Shown here piece after piece: positions 6,821 to 14,928 of a stretch of 36,045 bases of DNA. Position 1 is the first letter of the stretch. Each line of letters opens with the position of its first letter. The notes beneath the pieces are model-generated. The model was not told the DNA's origin. It saw nothing but the letters and a program-made list of their open reading frames with translations, and searched no databases. The translations under genes were made by a program, and so were the position numbers. The stretch comes from Acidimicrobiia bacterium (lineage in GTDB: Bacteria > Actinomycetota > Acidimicrobiia > Acidimicrobiales > Poriferisodalaceae), in assembly GCA_022826045.1 (NCBI GenBank), contig JAJDVQ010000080.1, forward strand, positions 1-36,045, read 5' to 3'.

Positions 6821-7579
6821 TCAGCCATCCCCGAGCTGTCGCGGTCGACACGCAGAGACGCCCGCCGCTGTCAGCGCCGCCGTTTCTGTTGCCGCTGCGA
6901 GAACCCCTGCCGGGCGGCCCAGCGCGAGACGCTCGGCGTCACGTTCGCCCAAGCCGGTCACCATGACGAATCCGGCGCCTGCCTCCTTCGCCGCCGCTGC
7001 CGAGCACAAGCCACGCACGCCAGGGCCCAAGATGGCCACCACATCGCCGGGCTGGGTATCGGGGATCTCCACCGCCCAGCGGATCCCGGCGCCCAACGGG
7101 TTGAACAGCGTGGCCGTGACCGGATCCAGCTCCTCGGGCACCGCCATCAGCATCGAGTCGGGCCGGAGGTACAGGTGCGAGGCGTACCCGCCGCCGAGAC
7201 CCGGCGGCGTGTCGGCGTCAGTGAAGCCGACCATCGTGGCCAGCCCGTTGCGTTCACACCGCCGGTAGAGCCCAGACCGGCACTGCTCGCAGTCCCGGCA
7301 CGACAGGAACACCTCGACCGCCACCCGTTGCCCGGCATTCACGCCCCACCGCTCTGCGGCAGCGTCGCCCAGCTCCTCCACCACGCCGATCACCTCGTGC
7401 CCGGGGATGAACGCATGCCGGTTGGCGATGTGCCCCGTGTACTGCTCGTGATCGGTGCCGCACAGCCCGCACGCCTCGATCCGCAGCAGCCCGTCGTCTG
7501 CGCCGACGTCAGGCAGCTCGAAGCTGCGCTGCTCGAACGATCGCGGTTCGGTGAGCACGAGCCCAGTTGCAGAGGTCAT
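6821..7579 (-). pseudogene. Zinc-dependent alcohol dehydrogenase (MDR family), 3' truncated
   Basis: From ATG 7579 the frame gives 252 residues. The GroES-like catalytic domain is intact: GLCGTDHEQYTG (catalytic Zn Cys), IPGHEVIGVV, and the four-Cys structural zinc loop in SCRDCEQCRSGLYRRCERN. The cofactor domain starts normally (VVAILGPGVRGLCSAAAAKE) but after DAERLALGR the sequence loses family likeness and stops, about 100 residues short of the usual 340-360. The tail RPAGVLAAATETAAL appears to be off-frame or foreign sequence. The GTG at 7612 is an alternative start. An 8-codon remnant of the same N-terminus (MTSATGLV) lies at 8775-8798. Probably inactive. Confidence 0.7.
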
Positions 7580-7721
7580 GCCAGCGGCTCCAAGGGTGGT
7601 GCGGCGGGCCACGCGGCGTGCCGCCGGCCCGCCATCACGCTATTGCACGAGTTCGTGAGTGTTGTCGCTGGTGCAGTCGTTGCCTGAGCGCAGAGTGCAA
7701 AGTTGCCGACCGTCGTTCACG

Positions 7722-7958
7722 ATGGTTACGTATGCAGTGCCGCATCGGGCATCAGCCTTCCCTATCGGAATCGCGGCTTCCGGTCAGCAGATCACAATGC
7801 GCAGCTTGGACTTCTGGCGCGTCGAGCGGTGGGAGTTGCCCGATGGCTCGGTTGAGCGCAGGATCCGGGAGAACTGGGTGCTCATCGACCTGCTGCACGT
7901 CTACGACCAGATCGGTGTCGATGTGCTTGCTCGCATGTCTGAGCTCGCTGCCAAGTAG
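7722..7958 (+). pseudogene. Ester cyclase / SnoaL-like C-terminal fragment
   Basis: Residues ASGQQITMRSLDFWRVE followed by ENWVLIDLLHVYDQIGVDVL match the C-terminal half of SnoaL-like ester cyclases (cone-shaped NTF2 fold), ending at TAG 7956-7958. The N-terminal half is missing; upstream sequence in frame (from 7659) has no similarity I can recognise. A second copy of its last ten codons follows at 7961-7990. The fragment starts 142 bases beyond the start of the divergent ADH remnant. Confidence 0.6.
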
Positions 7959-7990
7959 AGGTGCTCGCTCGTATGTCCGAGCTCGCTGCC
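7923..7990 (+). repeat. Imperfect 30-bp direct repeat: two ester-cyclase 3' ends in tandem
   Basis: 7923-7952 and 7961-7990 differ at three of 30 positions. In the ester-cyclase frame both encode VLARMSELAA and all three differences are synonymous; the first then ends Lys-TAG, the second Ala-TGA. This looks like the tail of a second, independently evolved gene copy rather than a fresh slippage product. Confidence 0.8.
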
Positions 7991-8055
7991 GCCTGACCGT
8001 GCACTGCTCGCCGCCTCGAAGATCGTGGGCAGCATCTGGGCGGCGGCAGCGCGCC

Positions 8056-8095
8056 GGGCGCGTGTGCGCTGGCGCGCCCGTAATACGATGAAGGT
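8056..8095 (+). promoter_or_regulatory. Promoter/operator of toxin-antitoxin pair 2
   Basis: A perfect inverted repeat, GGGCGCG (8056-8062) and CGCGCCC (8073-8079) with a 10-base spacer, lies directly before the -10 box TACGAT (8084-8089), which is 6 bases from the ATG at 8096. The repeat suits an antitoxin operator; the box and spacing match the leaderless promoter of pair 1. Pair 1 lacks the inverted repeat. Confidence 0.5.
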
Positions 8096-8395
8096 ATGAC
8101 CAAGCGTCGGGTTACCTTGACGATCGATGCAGATCTTCTTGATGAAGCCCGTGCTGCGGTGAGCGACGGCGACGCCTCGTCAGTGAGCGCCTGGGTGAAT
8201 CAGGCCATGGCCGACAAGACCGAGCACCGGCGTCGCCTCAAGGCGCTCGGAGAGGCGATCGCAGACTACGAGGCCGAGTTCGGCAAGATCACCCCGGAGG
8301 AAGTGGCGGAGCAACGTCGGCTCGACGAGATCGCCGCCGAGCAGGTCCGCGCCGACGGGGTGCGTCGAAGGTCACAGCGTGAGCTTGGTGCTTGA
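8096..8395 (+). CDS. VapB-like (ribbon-helix-helix) antitoxin, copy 2
   Basis: A 99-residue paralogue of the antitoxin at 4891. Residues 1-66, including the ribbon-helix-helix (RRVTLTIDADLLDEARAAV), differ at only a few positions, while the tail after KITPEE (QRRLDEIAAEQVRADGVRRR) is clearly diverged. Both copies end in RELGA, where the toxin start overlaps by 17 bases. Conserved DNA-binding part and divergent toxin-binding part suggest possible cross-repression but separate neutralisation, which is inference. No Shine-Dalgarno is obvious and a leaderless start is likely. Confidence 0.85.
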   Translation: MTKRRVTLTIDADLLDEARAAVSDGDASSVSAWVNQAMADKTEHRRRLKALGEAIADYEAEFGKITPEEVAEQRRLDEIAAEQVRADGVRRRSQRELGA

Positions 8396-8759
8396 CGCAG
8401 GCGCGTTCATCGCGTTGGAGCGTAACGATCGGGCCCTCTGGCGAAGGGTGGACGATGCACACCTCCGGGGCAGCCCGCCGCTGACCCACGGGGGCATTGT
8501 GGCGCAGGTGTGGCGAGGCGGATCGGGACGGCAGGTCCGGTTGGCGAGGGCAATGCTCGGCACCCTTGTCGTTCCGCTCGACAATGACCTCGGTCGCAGG
8601 GCCGGTGTCCTGTTGGCGAGGGCCGGCCTGACTGACGCCATCGACGCGGCACTCGTCGCACTGTGCCGCCCCGGTGATCAGATTGTGACCTCCGACCCGG
8701 CCGACATCGATTCGCTCGCCGATGCAGCTCGGCTCCGCGTGAAGGTGATCCCTGTTTGA
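8379..8759 (+). CDS. VapC-like PIN-domain ribonuclease toxin, copy 2
   Basis: The 126-residue protein is a close paralogue of the toxin at 5174 with the same PIN residues: LVLDAGAFIALERN (D6, E14), TDAIDAALVA and IVTSDPADI (D106). The GTG start lies inside the antitoxin gene. No inactivating change is visible. Together with copy 1 it forms a direct repeat of about 690 bp spaced 3.2 kb apart. Confidence 0.87.
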   Translation: MSLVLDAGAFIALERNDRALWRRVDDAHLRGSPPLTHGGIVAQVWRGGSGRQVRLARAMLGTLVVPLDNDLGRRAGVLLARAGLTDAIDAALVALCRPGDQIVTSDPADIDSLADAARLRVKVIPV

Positions 8760-8774
8760 CCTGTCGGAGTGCAA

Positions 8775-8798
8775 ACGAGCCCGGTTGCAGAGGTCATA
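8775..8798 (-). pseudogene. Start-codon remnant of a second alcohol dehydrogenase gene
   Basis: Read on the minus strand from 8798 this encodes MTSATGLV, identical to the ADH start at 7579, with one synonymous difference (ACC for ACT) in the first seven codons. The frame then runs into the toxin gene region without ADH similarity. Confidence 0.5.
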
Positions 8799-8839
8799 TG
8801 TGCGGTGCAGTCACGAGTCGAGCTACAGCATTGCAGAGC

Positions 8840-9163
8840 TCACGAACTGCGTGAACGTGACGCAGGCGAGTCCTTGGGATTGGCCCATCCCACCGTCATG
8901 CCGGCCGAGAGGCCGCCGTCGACCGGCAGGTCCACACCGTTGACCCAGCCGGAGTCGCCTACCAGCAGCCAGGTCACCACCTCGGCCTGGTCTTCGGGCG
9001 TGGCGACCCTGCCGACCTGTTCGTTCAGCCACGCCATCTGCTCGACTCCCGCGTCCTGTTCGAAGTACGGGAACAGGGGAGTGTTCACCGGGCCGGGACT
9101 GACCGAGTTGACCCGGATGCCACGGTCGAGCACCTGGCCCGTGAGCAGAATCCGCTTGGCCAT
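8840..9163 (-). pseudogene. Short-chain dehydrogenase with a large internal deletion
   Basis: From ATG 9163 (Shine-Dalgarno GGAGA, on the minus strand) the frame begins MAKRILLTG, the normal start of an SDR just before the glycine-rich loop, then jumps directly to LDRGIRVNSVSPGPVNTPLF, the conserved segment after the active-site Lys. The rest is a normal SDR C-terminus (VDLPVDGGLSAGMTVGW). About 160 residues, including TGxxxGIG, NNAG and the Tyr-x3-Lys catalytic pair, are missing, yet the frame is kept. The product of 107 residues cannot be a working dehydrogenase. Confidence 0.75.
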
Positions 9164-9273
9164 GTTGCCGTCTCCGTTCGTTGTCGCACATGCGAGCACC
9201 CGGCTCGGCCGAGTGGCGTGAGATTAGGCCCACGAAGCCCGTCGAATCCCGGCCCCACAACGGTGATGTCGGC

Positions 9274-9714
9274 TCACTGTTCGAAGCCGAGGCGCTCCTG
9301 CTCGGCGCGGATGAAGCTGATCACCTTCTCGATTTCAAGATCGGTGATGCCCTCCACGGGTGGCATGTCGCCGAACCACCAGTGGTGTTCCCGAGTGCCG
9401 TCACGGATGGCCACGCGATACGCGAAGTCACCGTGATGGTTGGGCTCGTAGATGATCGAGAGCTGAGAGGGACCCTTGTCGGTGCCGCGCAGGTCTGCGC
9501 CGTGGCATTCAGCGCAGTACTGCTGGTACACCGCAGCGCCGTCGGGAACAACCAGAGCAGCAGCCGTCGTCGGAGGCGCAGGTGCGTCCGATGTGACCGT
9601 GGGTGCCGGTGGGGCAGATGATGCGTCGCCCGCATCGTCGGCATCGGCAGCGCAAGCGAACGTCATTGCAGCAGCAGCGAGCGCTACGGCCATGCGCAGC
9701 CGGTTCTTCGTCAT
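9274..9714 (-). CDS. Exported mono-haem cytochrome c
   Basis: This 146-residue protein has a signal peptide or weak lipobox ([13 protein letters not shown], Cys21), an Ala/Pro/Thr-rich linker to about residue 55, then a class I cytochrome c domain with the haem site CAECH (67-71). The Met ligand is probably M117 in [10 protein letters not shown], and the terminal helix is [19 protein letters not shown]. It would act as an electron carrier outside the membrane. Its ATG overlaps the macrodomain stop (ATGA, 9711-9714), so it is the third gene of a coupled operon. Whether it is lipid-anchored is uncertain because the lipobox is not canonical. Confidence 0.85.
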   Translation of the reverse strand: MTKNRLRMAVALAAAAMTFACAADADDAGDASSAPPAPTVTSDAPAPPTTAAALVVPDGAAVYQQYCAECHGADLRGTDKGPSQLSIIYEPNHHGDFAYRVAIRDGTREHHWWFGDMPPVEGITDLEIEKVISFIRAEQERLGFEQ

Positions 9715-10229
9715 GCGGGACCGAGCATGCCAAGGTAGGCGTCAAAGGCCTCGTCGTTGAAGCAGACGAATCGGACCAATTCGACGGTGGTCGGTGTGCT
9801 GCGGACAGTTTCGACGGCGATCTGAGCGGCAGGCGCAATGGGGTAGCCGTACACGCCGGTCGAGATTGCCGGGAAGGCGACCGAGCGGGCGCCGACCTCG
9901 CCGGCCCGGGCCAGCGATTCGCGGTAGCACGCCGCCAGCAGCGCAGGTTCTTGCCGGTCACCGCCGTGCCAGATCGGACCGACCGTGTGTATGACCCAGC
10001 GGGCAGCCAGCCTGAAGCCGGGCGTGACCTTGGCCTGACCGGTCGGGCAGCCGCCGAGCGTCCGGCAGTGCGCGACCAGCTCGGGCCCGGCGGCGCGGTG
10101 GATCGCACCGTCGACGCCGCCCCCTCCCAGCAGCGTCTCATTGGCAGCGTTCACGATCGCGTCGACCTGCTCAGTCGTGATGTCGCCGACCGTCAGCTCC
10201 AGCCGCGGCGACGGCCGATCGCTGCTCAT
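9711..10229 (-). CDS. Macrodomain protein (ADP-ribose / O-acetyl-ADP-ribose hydrolase type)
   Basis: The 172-residue protein is a stand-alone macrodomain of the MacroD/YmdB class: [20 protein letters not shown] (the NAAN motif), the phosphate loop [19 protein letters not shown], and [20 protein letters not shown] for the distal ribose site. These enzymes remove ADP-ribose from proteins or deacetylate O-acetyl-ADP-ribose. The ATG overlaps the CoA-transferase stop by four bases and its own stop overlaps the cytochrome start, indicating translational coupling. A role next to a CoA-transferase and a cytochrome is not obvious. Confidence 0.92.
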   Translation of the reverse strand: MSSDRPSPRLELTVGDITTEQVDAIVNAANETLLGGGGVDGAIHRAAGPELVAHCRTLGGCPTGQAKVTPGFRLAARWVIHTVGPIWHGGDRQEPALLAACYRESLARAGEVGARSVAFPAISTGVYGYPIAPAAQIAVETVRSTPTTVELVRFVCFNDEAFDAYLGMLGPA

Positions 10230-12577
10230 TCGAGCGCCTCAGCCACGGCCAGTTCCGCGATGCGGTCGGCGTCGTAGCCGAGCAGATCCTCCAGGATCTC
10301 CATGGCGTGCTCGCCGTAGGTGGGACCCGCCCAGGAAAAGCCGTTGTGCGCAGCAGACAGCGTGTACGGGATCGCGTCGACGACAGTCCGGCGTGCGTAG
10401 CCGTGCGGCGCCCACTGGAAGTGGCCGCGATGGGCGAGCTGCGGGTCGTTGAGGCAGGCGCCGGAGTTCTGCACGTGGTGCGCGGCGATGCCATGCGCTT
10501 GCAGGCGGTGCGTGAGGCCGGGCCCGTTCTGGCGGGACGTGAAAGCGGTCACGATCTCGTCCAGCTCTGCTTGACGCTCTCGCCGGGCAGCGTTGTCCAG
10601 TTCGGCGAGATCTTCCCGACGCATCTCTATGGCCAGCGAACGCCATGATTCGTCGCCATCGGCGGCGATGGCGATCCACTCGTCGTCGCCCATAGTCGGG
10701 TACACGCCGTGGGGCACCATCTCGTCGTCGGCGTTGCCGCGGCGGCTGCGCATTTCCCCGGTGGCCTGCATCTCGGCGATCGCGGGTGCCAGCAGGTGTA
10801 CGGCTGCTTCCATCTGGGAGAAATCCAGGTGCTGGCCCTCACCAGTTCTGCGGCGGTGGTCGAGCGCAGCGAGCAGCGCGCACACGGTGAAGCGCGGCGA
10901 GCAGTAGTCGGTGTAGGCCAAGTACGGACCGGCTGGTCCACGGTCTTCCCAGCCGGTGATGTCGAAGAACCCGGCAATCGATGCCGCCATGTTTCCGAAG
11001 CCCGCGAACTCCCGGAAGGGTCCTGTCTGACCCATCACGCAGCTCGAAACCATCACCAGATCCGGATTGAGCTCCCGGAGGTCGTCGTAGCCCAAGCCCC
11101 AGGCCGCCATCGTGCCCGGGGTGAACGACTCGACGACAACGTCTGCCCAGGCGGCCAGATCACGCACGACCTCACGGGCCTCGGGCTTGGACAAGTCGAG
11201 CGAGATCGTCTTCTTGTTGGCATTGGTGGAATGCCAGGCGATGGCGTTCTCCTGATCGGGCACGTCGTCGCGATGGCCCAATGCGCCCCGCAGCAGGCAG
11301 GGCCGGTTCTGGGTCTCGACCCGCACCACCGTGGCGCCCCAGTGGGCGAGGATCTTCGTGGCGAGCGGGGCTGCCGCCACCCAGGCGAGATCTGCGACCT
11401 TGAGCCCGGCCAGCGGCCGGTCCGACGGTGCATCGGCTGGCAGCATCTCGGTCGGCGACGGGTCCGAAGCGGCGTTGCTCCATTCCGCAGTGACGTCAGC
11501 AGTGTGAGCACCCATCTCGGGAGCCGAACTGAGCGGCGCAAGCGGGGTGCCCTTGGCGAGCACGAAGCGCCCCGGAAGCCGGAGGCCGTCGACTTGGTCC
11601 CAGAAGTCACGAGCTGCGAGCTGCGGGCTGTCGAGCACGTCGCCCAGGGTGTTGACCGGGCACACCAGCAGCGAGTCCTGCAGGCCGCGTTCGATCATCT
11701 CGGCCTTGGTTTTGGTCAGGCAGAAGGCGGCGATGTTGTCCATCAGCTGCTCGATGACGTCGATGCTCTCCTCGCCGCTCTGCAAGAGCAGGGCGAAGTT
11801 CACCCAGTCCTTGTTCAGCATGTCGTCGTCGCAGAAGCCCTCGGCGTGCATCCAGGCCAGGAACCGCTGCACCATCGGCCCGATCATCGGCCCGAAGGCG
11901 ACGGTGACGATCATGTAACCGTCCTTGCACGGGTAGATCGTGCGCAGCATCAGGCTGCCGAAGCGCACCCCGCCCGCTTCCCGCTGCACCTCTTCCAGCC
12001 CGGCCGGCGCGTAGAGAATGGCCGACAGCGCTGTCTCGCAGACGGCCTGCTGGGTCGACAGGTCGACATGCTGGCCGCGACCGGTGCGGGCCCGATGCTC
12101 AAGGGCCACGGTGGCTGCGACGGCGGCCTGCGCGCTGGCATGCAGCCATGCCTGGGGGATGCTGATGCGCACCGGAGGACGGTCGCTGTCGCCGGTCACC
12201 GCCAGCTGGCCGCTGGAGGCGAACAGGGTGAGATCAGTGGCGTTCCAGCCGGCTTTCGGGCCGGTCTCGCCCCATGGGGTGATGTGCACCGTGATGAGCC
12301 GCTCGTTGGCCTCGCGCAGCGCGCCCAGATCGACATCGAAGGGCGTCGCGTCGTTGTGGAGCACGATGTCGGCCGTTGCCGCCAACGCGGCCACCTCATC
12401 GGCGCTGGCTGCCGCCACGGAGCGCTTGCCCCGGTTGTAGGCGTCATGGGCGAAGCCGCGCGGCCACCCGCCGGGCGGTTCCGCCATCACCACGTCGGCG
12501 CCGAGCTGGGCCAACAGGTTGCCGGCGAACCAGCAGCGCTCGTCGGTCAGATCCAGTACGCGATACGGACCAAGCAT
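10226..12577 (-). CDS. Double-domain CaiB/BaiF (class III) CoA-transferase
   Basis: At 783 residues this is about twice the usual family length and consists of two tandem class III CoA-transferase domains, roughly 1-375 and 388-783. Each has the motif around the catalytic Asp: [13 protein letters not shown] (D172) and [13 protein letters not shown] (D585). Such enzymes move CoA between a thioester and a free acid via acyl-enzyme anhydrides. Domain two also shows [20 protein letters not shown] and GADVV-like Rossmann sequence (GATVVRVE). The ATG at 12577 has a GGGGGA Shine-Dalgarno. It heads a minus-strand operon with the macrodomain and cytochrome genes. The substrate cannot be told from sequence. 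Confidence 0.9.
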   Translation of the reverse strand: MLGPYRVLDLTDERCWFAGNLLAQLGADVVMAEPPGGWPRGFAHDAYNRGKRSVAAASADEVAALAATADIVLHNDATPFDVDLGALREANERLITVHITPWGETGPKAGWNATDLTLFASSGQLAVTGDSDRPPVRISIPQAWLHASAQAAVAATVALEHRARTGRGQHVDLSTQQAVCETALSAILYAPAGLEEVQREAGGVRFGSLMLRTIYPCKDGYMIVTVAFGPMIGPMVQRFLAWMHAEGFCDDDMLNKDWVNFALLLQSGEESIDVIEQLMDNIAAFCLTKTKAEMIERGLQDSLLVCPVNTLGDVLDSPQLAARDFWDQVDGLRLPGRFVLAKGTPLAPLSSAPEMGAHTADVTAEWSNAASDPSPTEMLPADAPSDRPLAGLKVADLAWVAAAPLATKILAHWGATVVRVETQNRPCLLRGALGHRDDVPDQENAIAWHSTNANKKTISLDLSKPEAREVVRDLAAWADVVVESFTPGTMAAWGLGYDDLRELNPDLVMVSSCVMGQTGPFREFAGFGNMAASIAGFFDITGWEDRGPAGPYLAYTDYCSPRFTVCALLAALDHRRRTGEGQHLDFSQMEAAVHLLAPAIAEMQATGEMRSRRGNADDEMVPHGVYPTMGDDEWIAIAADGDESWRSLAIEMRREDLAELDNAARRERQAELDEIVTAFTSRQNGPGLTHRLQAHGIAAHHVQNSGACLNDPQLAHRGHFQWAPHGYARRTVVDAIPYTLSAAHNGFSWAGPTYGEHAMEILEDLLGYDADRIAELAVAEALE

Positions 12578-12735
12578 GCCGTCCCCCGGGGCGTCGATCG
12601 TGCGGCAGCCAAGGATCTGCCGCTCCTTCGCCCGGACACTACTTTCGCCACGTTCTCTGTCTCGTTGCCTCTGTGGTCCGAGGCGTGCCGAGATGCGAGA
12701 ACTTGCTCGTCCGCCGAGCGCTGCCCGATCCCGCG
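12578..12735 (-). promoter_or_regulatory. 158-bp spacer upstream of the CoA-transferase operon
   Basis: There is no gene. On the minus strand a possible -10 box TAGTGT (complement of ACACTA at about 12639) lies some 60 bases before the CoA-transferase start. No clear -35 box or repeat is visible. Confidence 0.2.
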
Positions 12736-13506
12736 CTACTCAGGCGTGACGTAGGCGGCGGTGAGGCCCCCGTCGACCTGCAGGTTTGCACCTGTCATAT
12801 ATGACGCATCGTCCGACGCCAGGAACAGGGCGGCCGATGCCATCTCCTCCGCCTCGCCGAAGCGGCCCATCGGCACATGCACCAGGCGTCGCTGGCGCTT
12901 CTCGGGCGTGTCCAGGAATGACATCAACAGCTCAGTGCGCAACGGGCCGGGCGAGAGCGCGTTGACGCGGATGCTCTCCCGGGCGTGCACCACAGCCAGT
13001 TCCCGGGTCAGCGAGAGCACCGCCCCCTTGGATGCGGTGTAGGCGATCTGCGGCGTGGCCGCTCCCACGGACGCCACGAACGAGGCGGTGTTGATGATGG
13101 AACCACCTCCGCGGCGCCGCATCGCCTCCACGGCGTACTTGCAGCCGTACAGCACGCCCTTGACGTTGACATCGAAGGTGCGGTCGATGGTGTCGTCGGC
13201 GGTGGCCACAGCATCGGTGTCGTCGTCGAGCATGATGCCGGCGTTGTTGAACGCCACGTCCAGCCCGCCGTAGTGCTGTTCGGCACGGCTGAATGCGGCA
13301 GCGACATCGGATTCGGCTGAGACATCGGCGTGCACGGCGATGGCGTCGCCGCTTGCCGCCTGTACCTCGGCGACCGTCTCGGCGACGGAGTCGGCAATGT
13401 CGACTGCCACGCTCTGCGCTCCCTCTGCGGCGAAGCGCAGAGCGGTGGCACGCCCGATGCCGCTGCCGGCTCCGGTGATCAAGGCCACCTTGCCTTGCAG
13501 TCTCAT
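12736..13506 (-). CDS. Short-chain dehydrogenase/reductase (classical SDR)
   Basis: This 256-residue protein has all classical SDR motifs: TGAGSGIG (11-18), an acidic residue D36 after beta-2 that favours NAD(H), DV at 61-62, NNAG (87-90), catalytic Ser142, Tyr156 and Lys160 (YTASK), and SPGP after the active site. It oxidises or reduces a hydroxyl/keto group on an unknown substrate. The ATG at 13506 has an excellent Shine-Dalgarno (GGGGAGGA) on the minus strand. The gene is divergent from the FAD oxidoreductase, with 183 bases between the starts, and lies upstream of the CoA-transferase operon in the same direction. Confidence 0.93.
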   Translation of the reverse strand: MRLQGKVALITGAGSGIGRATALRFAAEGAQSVAVDIADSVAETVAEVQAASGDAIAVHADVSAESDVAAAFSRAEQHYGGLDVAFNNAGIMLDDDTDAVATADDTIDRTFDVNVKGVLYGCKYAVEAMRRRGGGSIINTASFVASVGAATPQIAYTASKGAVLSLTRELAVVHARESIRVNALSPGPLRTELLMSFLDTPEKRQRRLVHVPMGRFGEAEEMASAALFLASDDASYMTGANLQVDGGLTAAYVTPE

Positions 13507-13689
13507 GACGGTCCTCCCCGTGAGCCGGCGTCGTTGTCGCGAGCCATTGTTCCCGACAGCACGTGGCCGCTCGTGCGCATGCCTTCACAGCGCCGGGCAG
13601 CCGGAGCGGAGCCTGCCATCATCTTGGGCGTTCGGCTGAGGCAAGAGCCGCCCGACTTCTTGCGGGGTACGCCGGCAGGACGGTGATCG

Positions 13690-14874
13690 ATGCGCGATGC
13701 ATATGACGTGGTGATCGTGGGCGGGGCCGTCATGGGGTCGTCGATCGCCTGGGCGCTGTCGGCCTGTGACGGCTTCGACGGCTCGGTGCTGGTGGTGGAG
13801 CGGGACCCGACCTACGCGAACGCATCCACCACCCACACCAACAGCTGCATGCGTCAGCAGTTCTCGAATCCGCTGAACGTGCAGATCTCGCGCTTCAGCG
13901 CCGATTTCGTGCGCAACTTCCGGGAACGCCTCGGCGGCGATCCCGAGATCCCCGACATCTTCGTCCACCACTTCGGCTACATGTACCTCGCCGCCGATGA
14001 GCGCTTCGCCGACACGCTGCGCCGCAACCAGGCCATCCAAGCCGAGCTGGGCTCTGGCACGCGCATCATGAGCCCGACCGAGATCACGGCCGATTACCCC
14101 TTCTACAACGTCGACGACATCATCTGCGGCAGCCACAACCTGACCGACGAGGGCTATTTCGACTCGGGCACGATGTTCGACTGGTGGCGCCGCAAGGCAC
14201 GCCAGAACGGCGTCACCTATATCACCGACGAGGTCGTGAGTCTCACGACGGCCGCGGGACGCGTGACCACAGCAGTCCTGGCGTCGGGGCGCGAAGTCGG
14301 CTGCGGAACCCTGGTGAACGCCGCCGGGCCACGCGCGGTCGAGGTGGCCCGTATGGCAGGCGCGACCTTGCCGGTGGAGCCGCGCAAGCGCTACACGTTC
14401 ATCTTCGACGCAGCAGAGTCGCTCGATCGCGCCCTGCCGCTGACCATCGATCCGAGCGGTGTCCACATGCGCAGCGACGGCGATGCCTACATGTGCGGCT
14501 GCACGCCCGACGCGGACCCCGCCGTCGACTACGACGACTTCGCCATGGACCACGACATCTTCGAGGGCAAGGTGTGGCCGGTGCTGGCCCATCGCGTGCC
14601 TGCCTTCGAGCGCATCAAGGTCACCAGCCAATGGGCCGGTCATTACGCCTACAACACGCTCGACCACAACGTGGTGGTGGGGCCTCACCACGAGACAGAG
14701 AACTTCATCTTCGCCAATGGGTTCTCGGGTCACGGCATGCAGCAATCGCCAGCCATCGGTCGGGCCGTGTCGGAGTGGATCGCCTACGGCGAGTACCGCA
14801 CGCTGGATCTCACGCCGCTGGGCTACCGGCGCATCGTCGAGAACCGGCCTTTCGTGGAGAGCGCCATCATCTGA
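13690..14874 (+). CDS. FAD-dependent oxidoreductase (DAO / sarcosine oxidase-like family)
   Basis: The 394-residue protein begins with a dinucleotide-binding fold (DVVIVGGAVMGSSIAWAL, residues about 6-23; GGxxMGSS replaces the strict GxGxxG). A distal acidic residue binds FAD ribose (VLVVERDPTY). GTLVNAAGPRAVEVARMAG is the second FAD contact of DAO enzymes, and the C-terminal flavin motif is FIFANGFSGHGMQQSPAIG. Overall it resembles sarcosine/glycine oxidase and FOXRED1-like proteins, which oxidise amines or amino acids. It starts a run of plus-strand genes. The substrate is unknown; the region upstream is shared with the divergent SDR and shows no clear box. Confidence 0.88.
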   Translation: MRDAYDVVIVGGAVMGSSIAWALSACDGFDGSVLVVERDPTYANASTTHTNSCMRQQFSNPLNVQISRFSADFVRNFRERLGGDPEIPDIFVHHFGYMYLAADERFADTLRRNQAIQAELGSGTRIMSPTEITADYPFYNVDDIICGSHNLTDEGYFDSGTMFDWWRRKARQNGVTYITDEVVSLTTAAGRVTTAVLASGREVGCGTLVNAAGPRAVEVARMAGATLPVEPRKRYTFIFDAAESLDRALPLTIDPSGVHMRSDGDAYMCGCTPDADPAVDYDDFAMDHDIFEGKVWPVLAHRVPAFERIKVTSQWAGHYAYNTLDHNVVVGPHHETENFIFANGFSGHGMQQSPAIGRAVSEWIAYGEYRTLDLTPLGYRRIVENRPFVESAII

Positions 14875-14916
14875 GTCGCCGTTGTTGCGTCCCCGATGGC
14901 GCTGGCGGCACAGCAC

Positions 14917-14922
14917 TACTCT
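14917..14922 (+). promoter_or_regulatory. Leaderless -10 box (TACTCT) of the luciferase-like gene
   Basis: TACTCT at 14917-14922 ends 6 bases before GTG 14929. There is no Shine-Dalgarno in this interval, and the same geometry is seen before five other genes in the window. Confidence 0.45.
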
Positions 14923-14928
14923 CGCCCC

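Noticed and set aside
7646..7657. Inverted repeat CACGA-GT-TCGTG upstream of the ADH remnant, with a similar CACG/CGTG pair near 8841
   Set aside because: Short repeats of this size are common in GC-rich DNA, and the regulated gene is broken; not enough to call an operator.
5666..7687. Very long open frame (673 codons) on the plus strand
   Set aside because: Arg/His/Pro-rich composition typical of the antisense of GC-rich genes; it covers the minus-strand secreted-protein and ADH genes, which have signal peptide and family motifs.
10709..12754. 681-codon open frame on the plus strand
   Set aside because: It is the antisense shadow of the double CoA-transferase, which shows two catalytic motifs.
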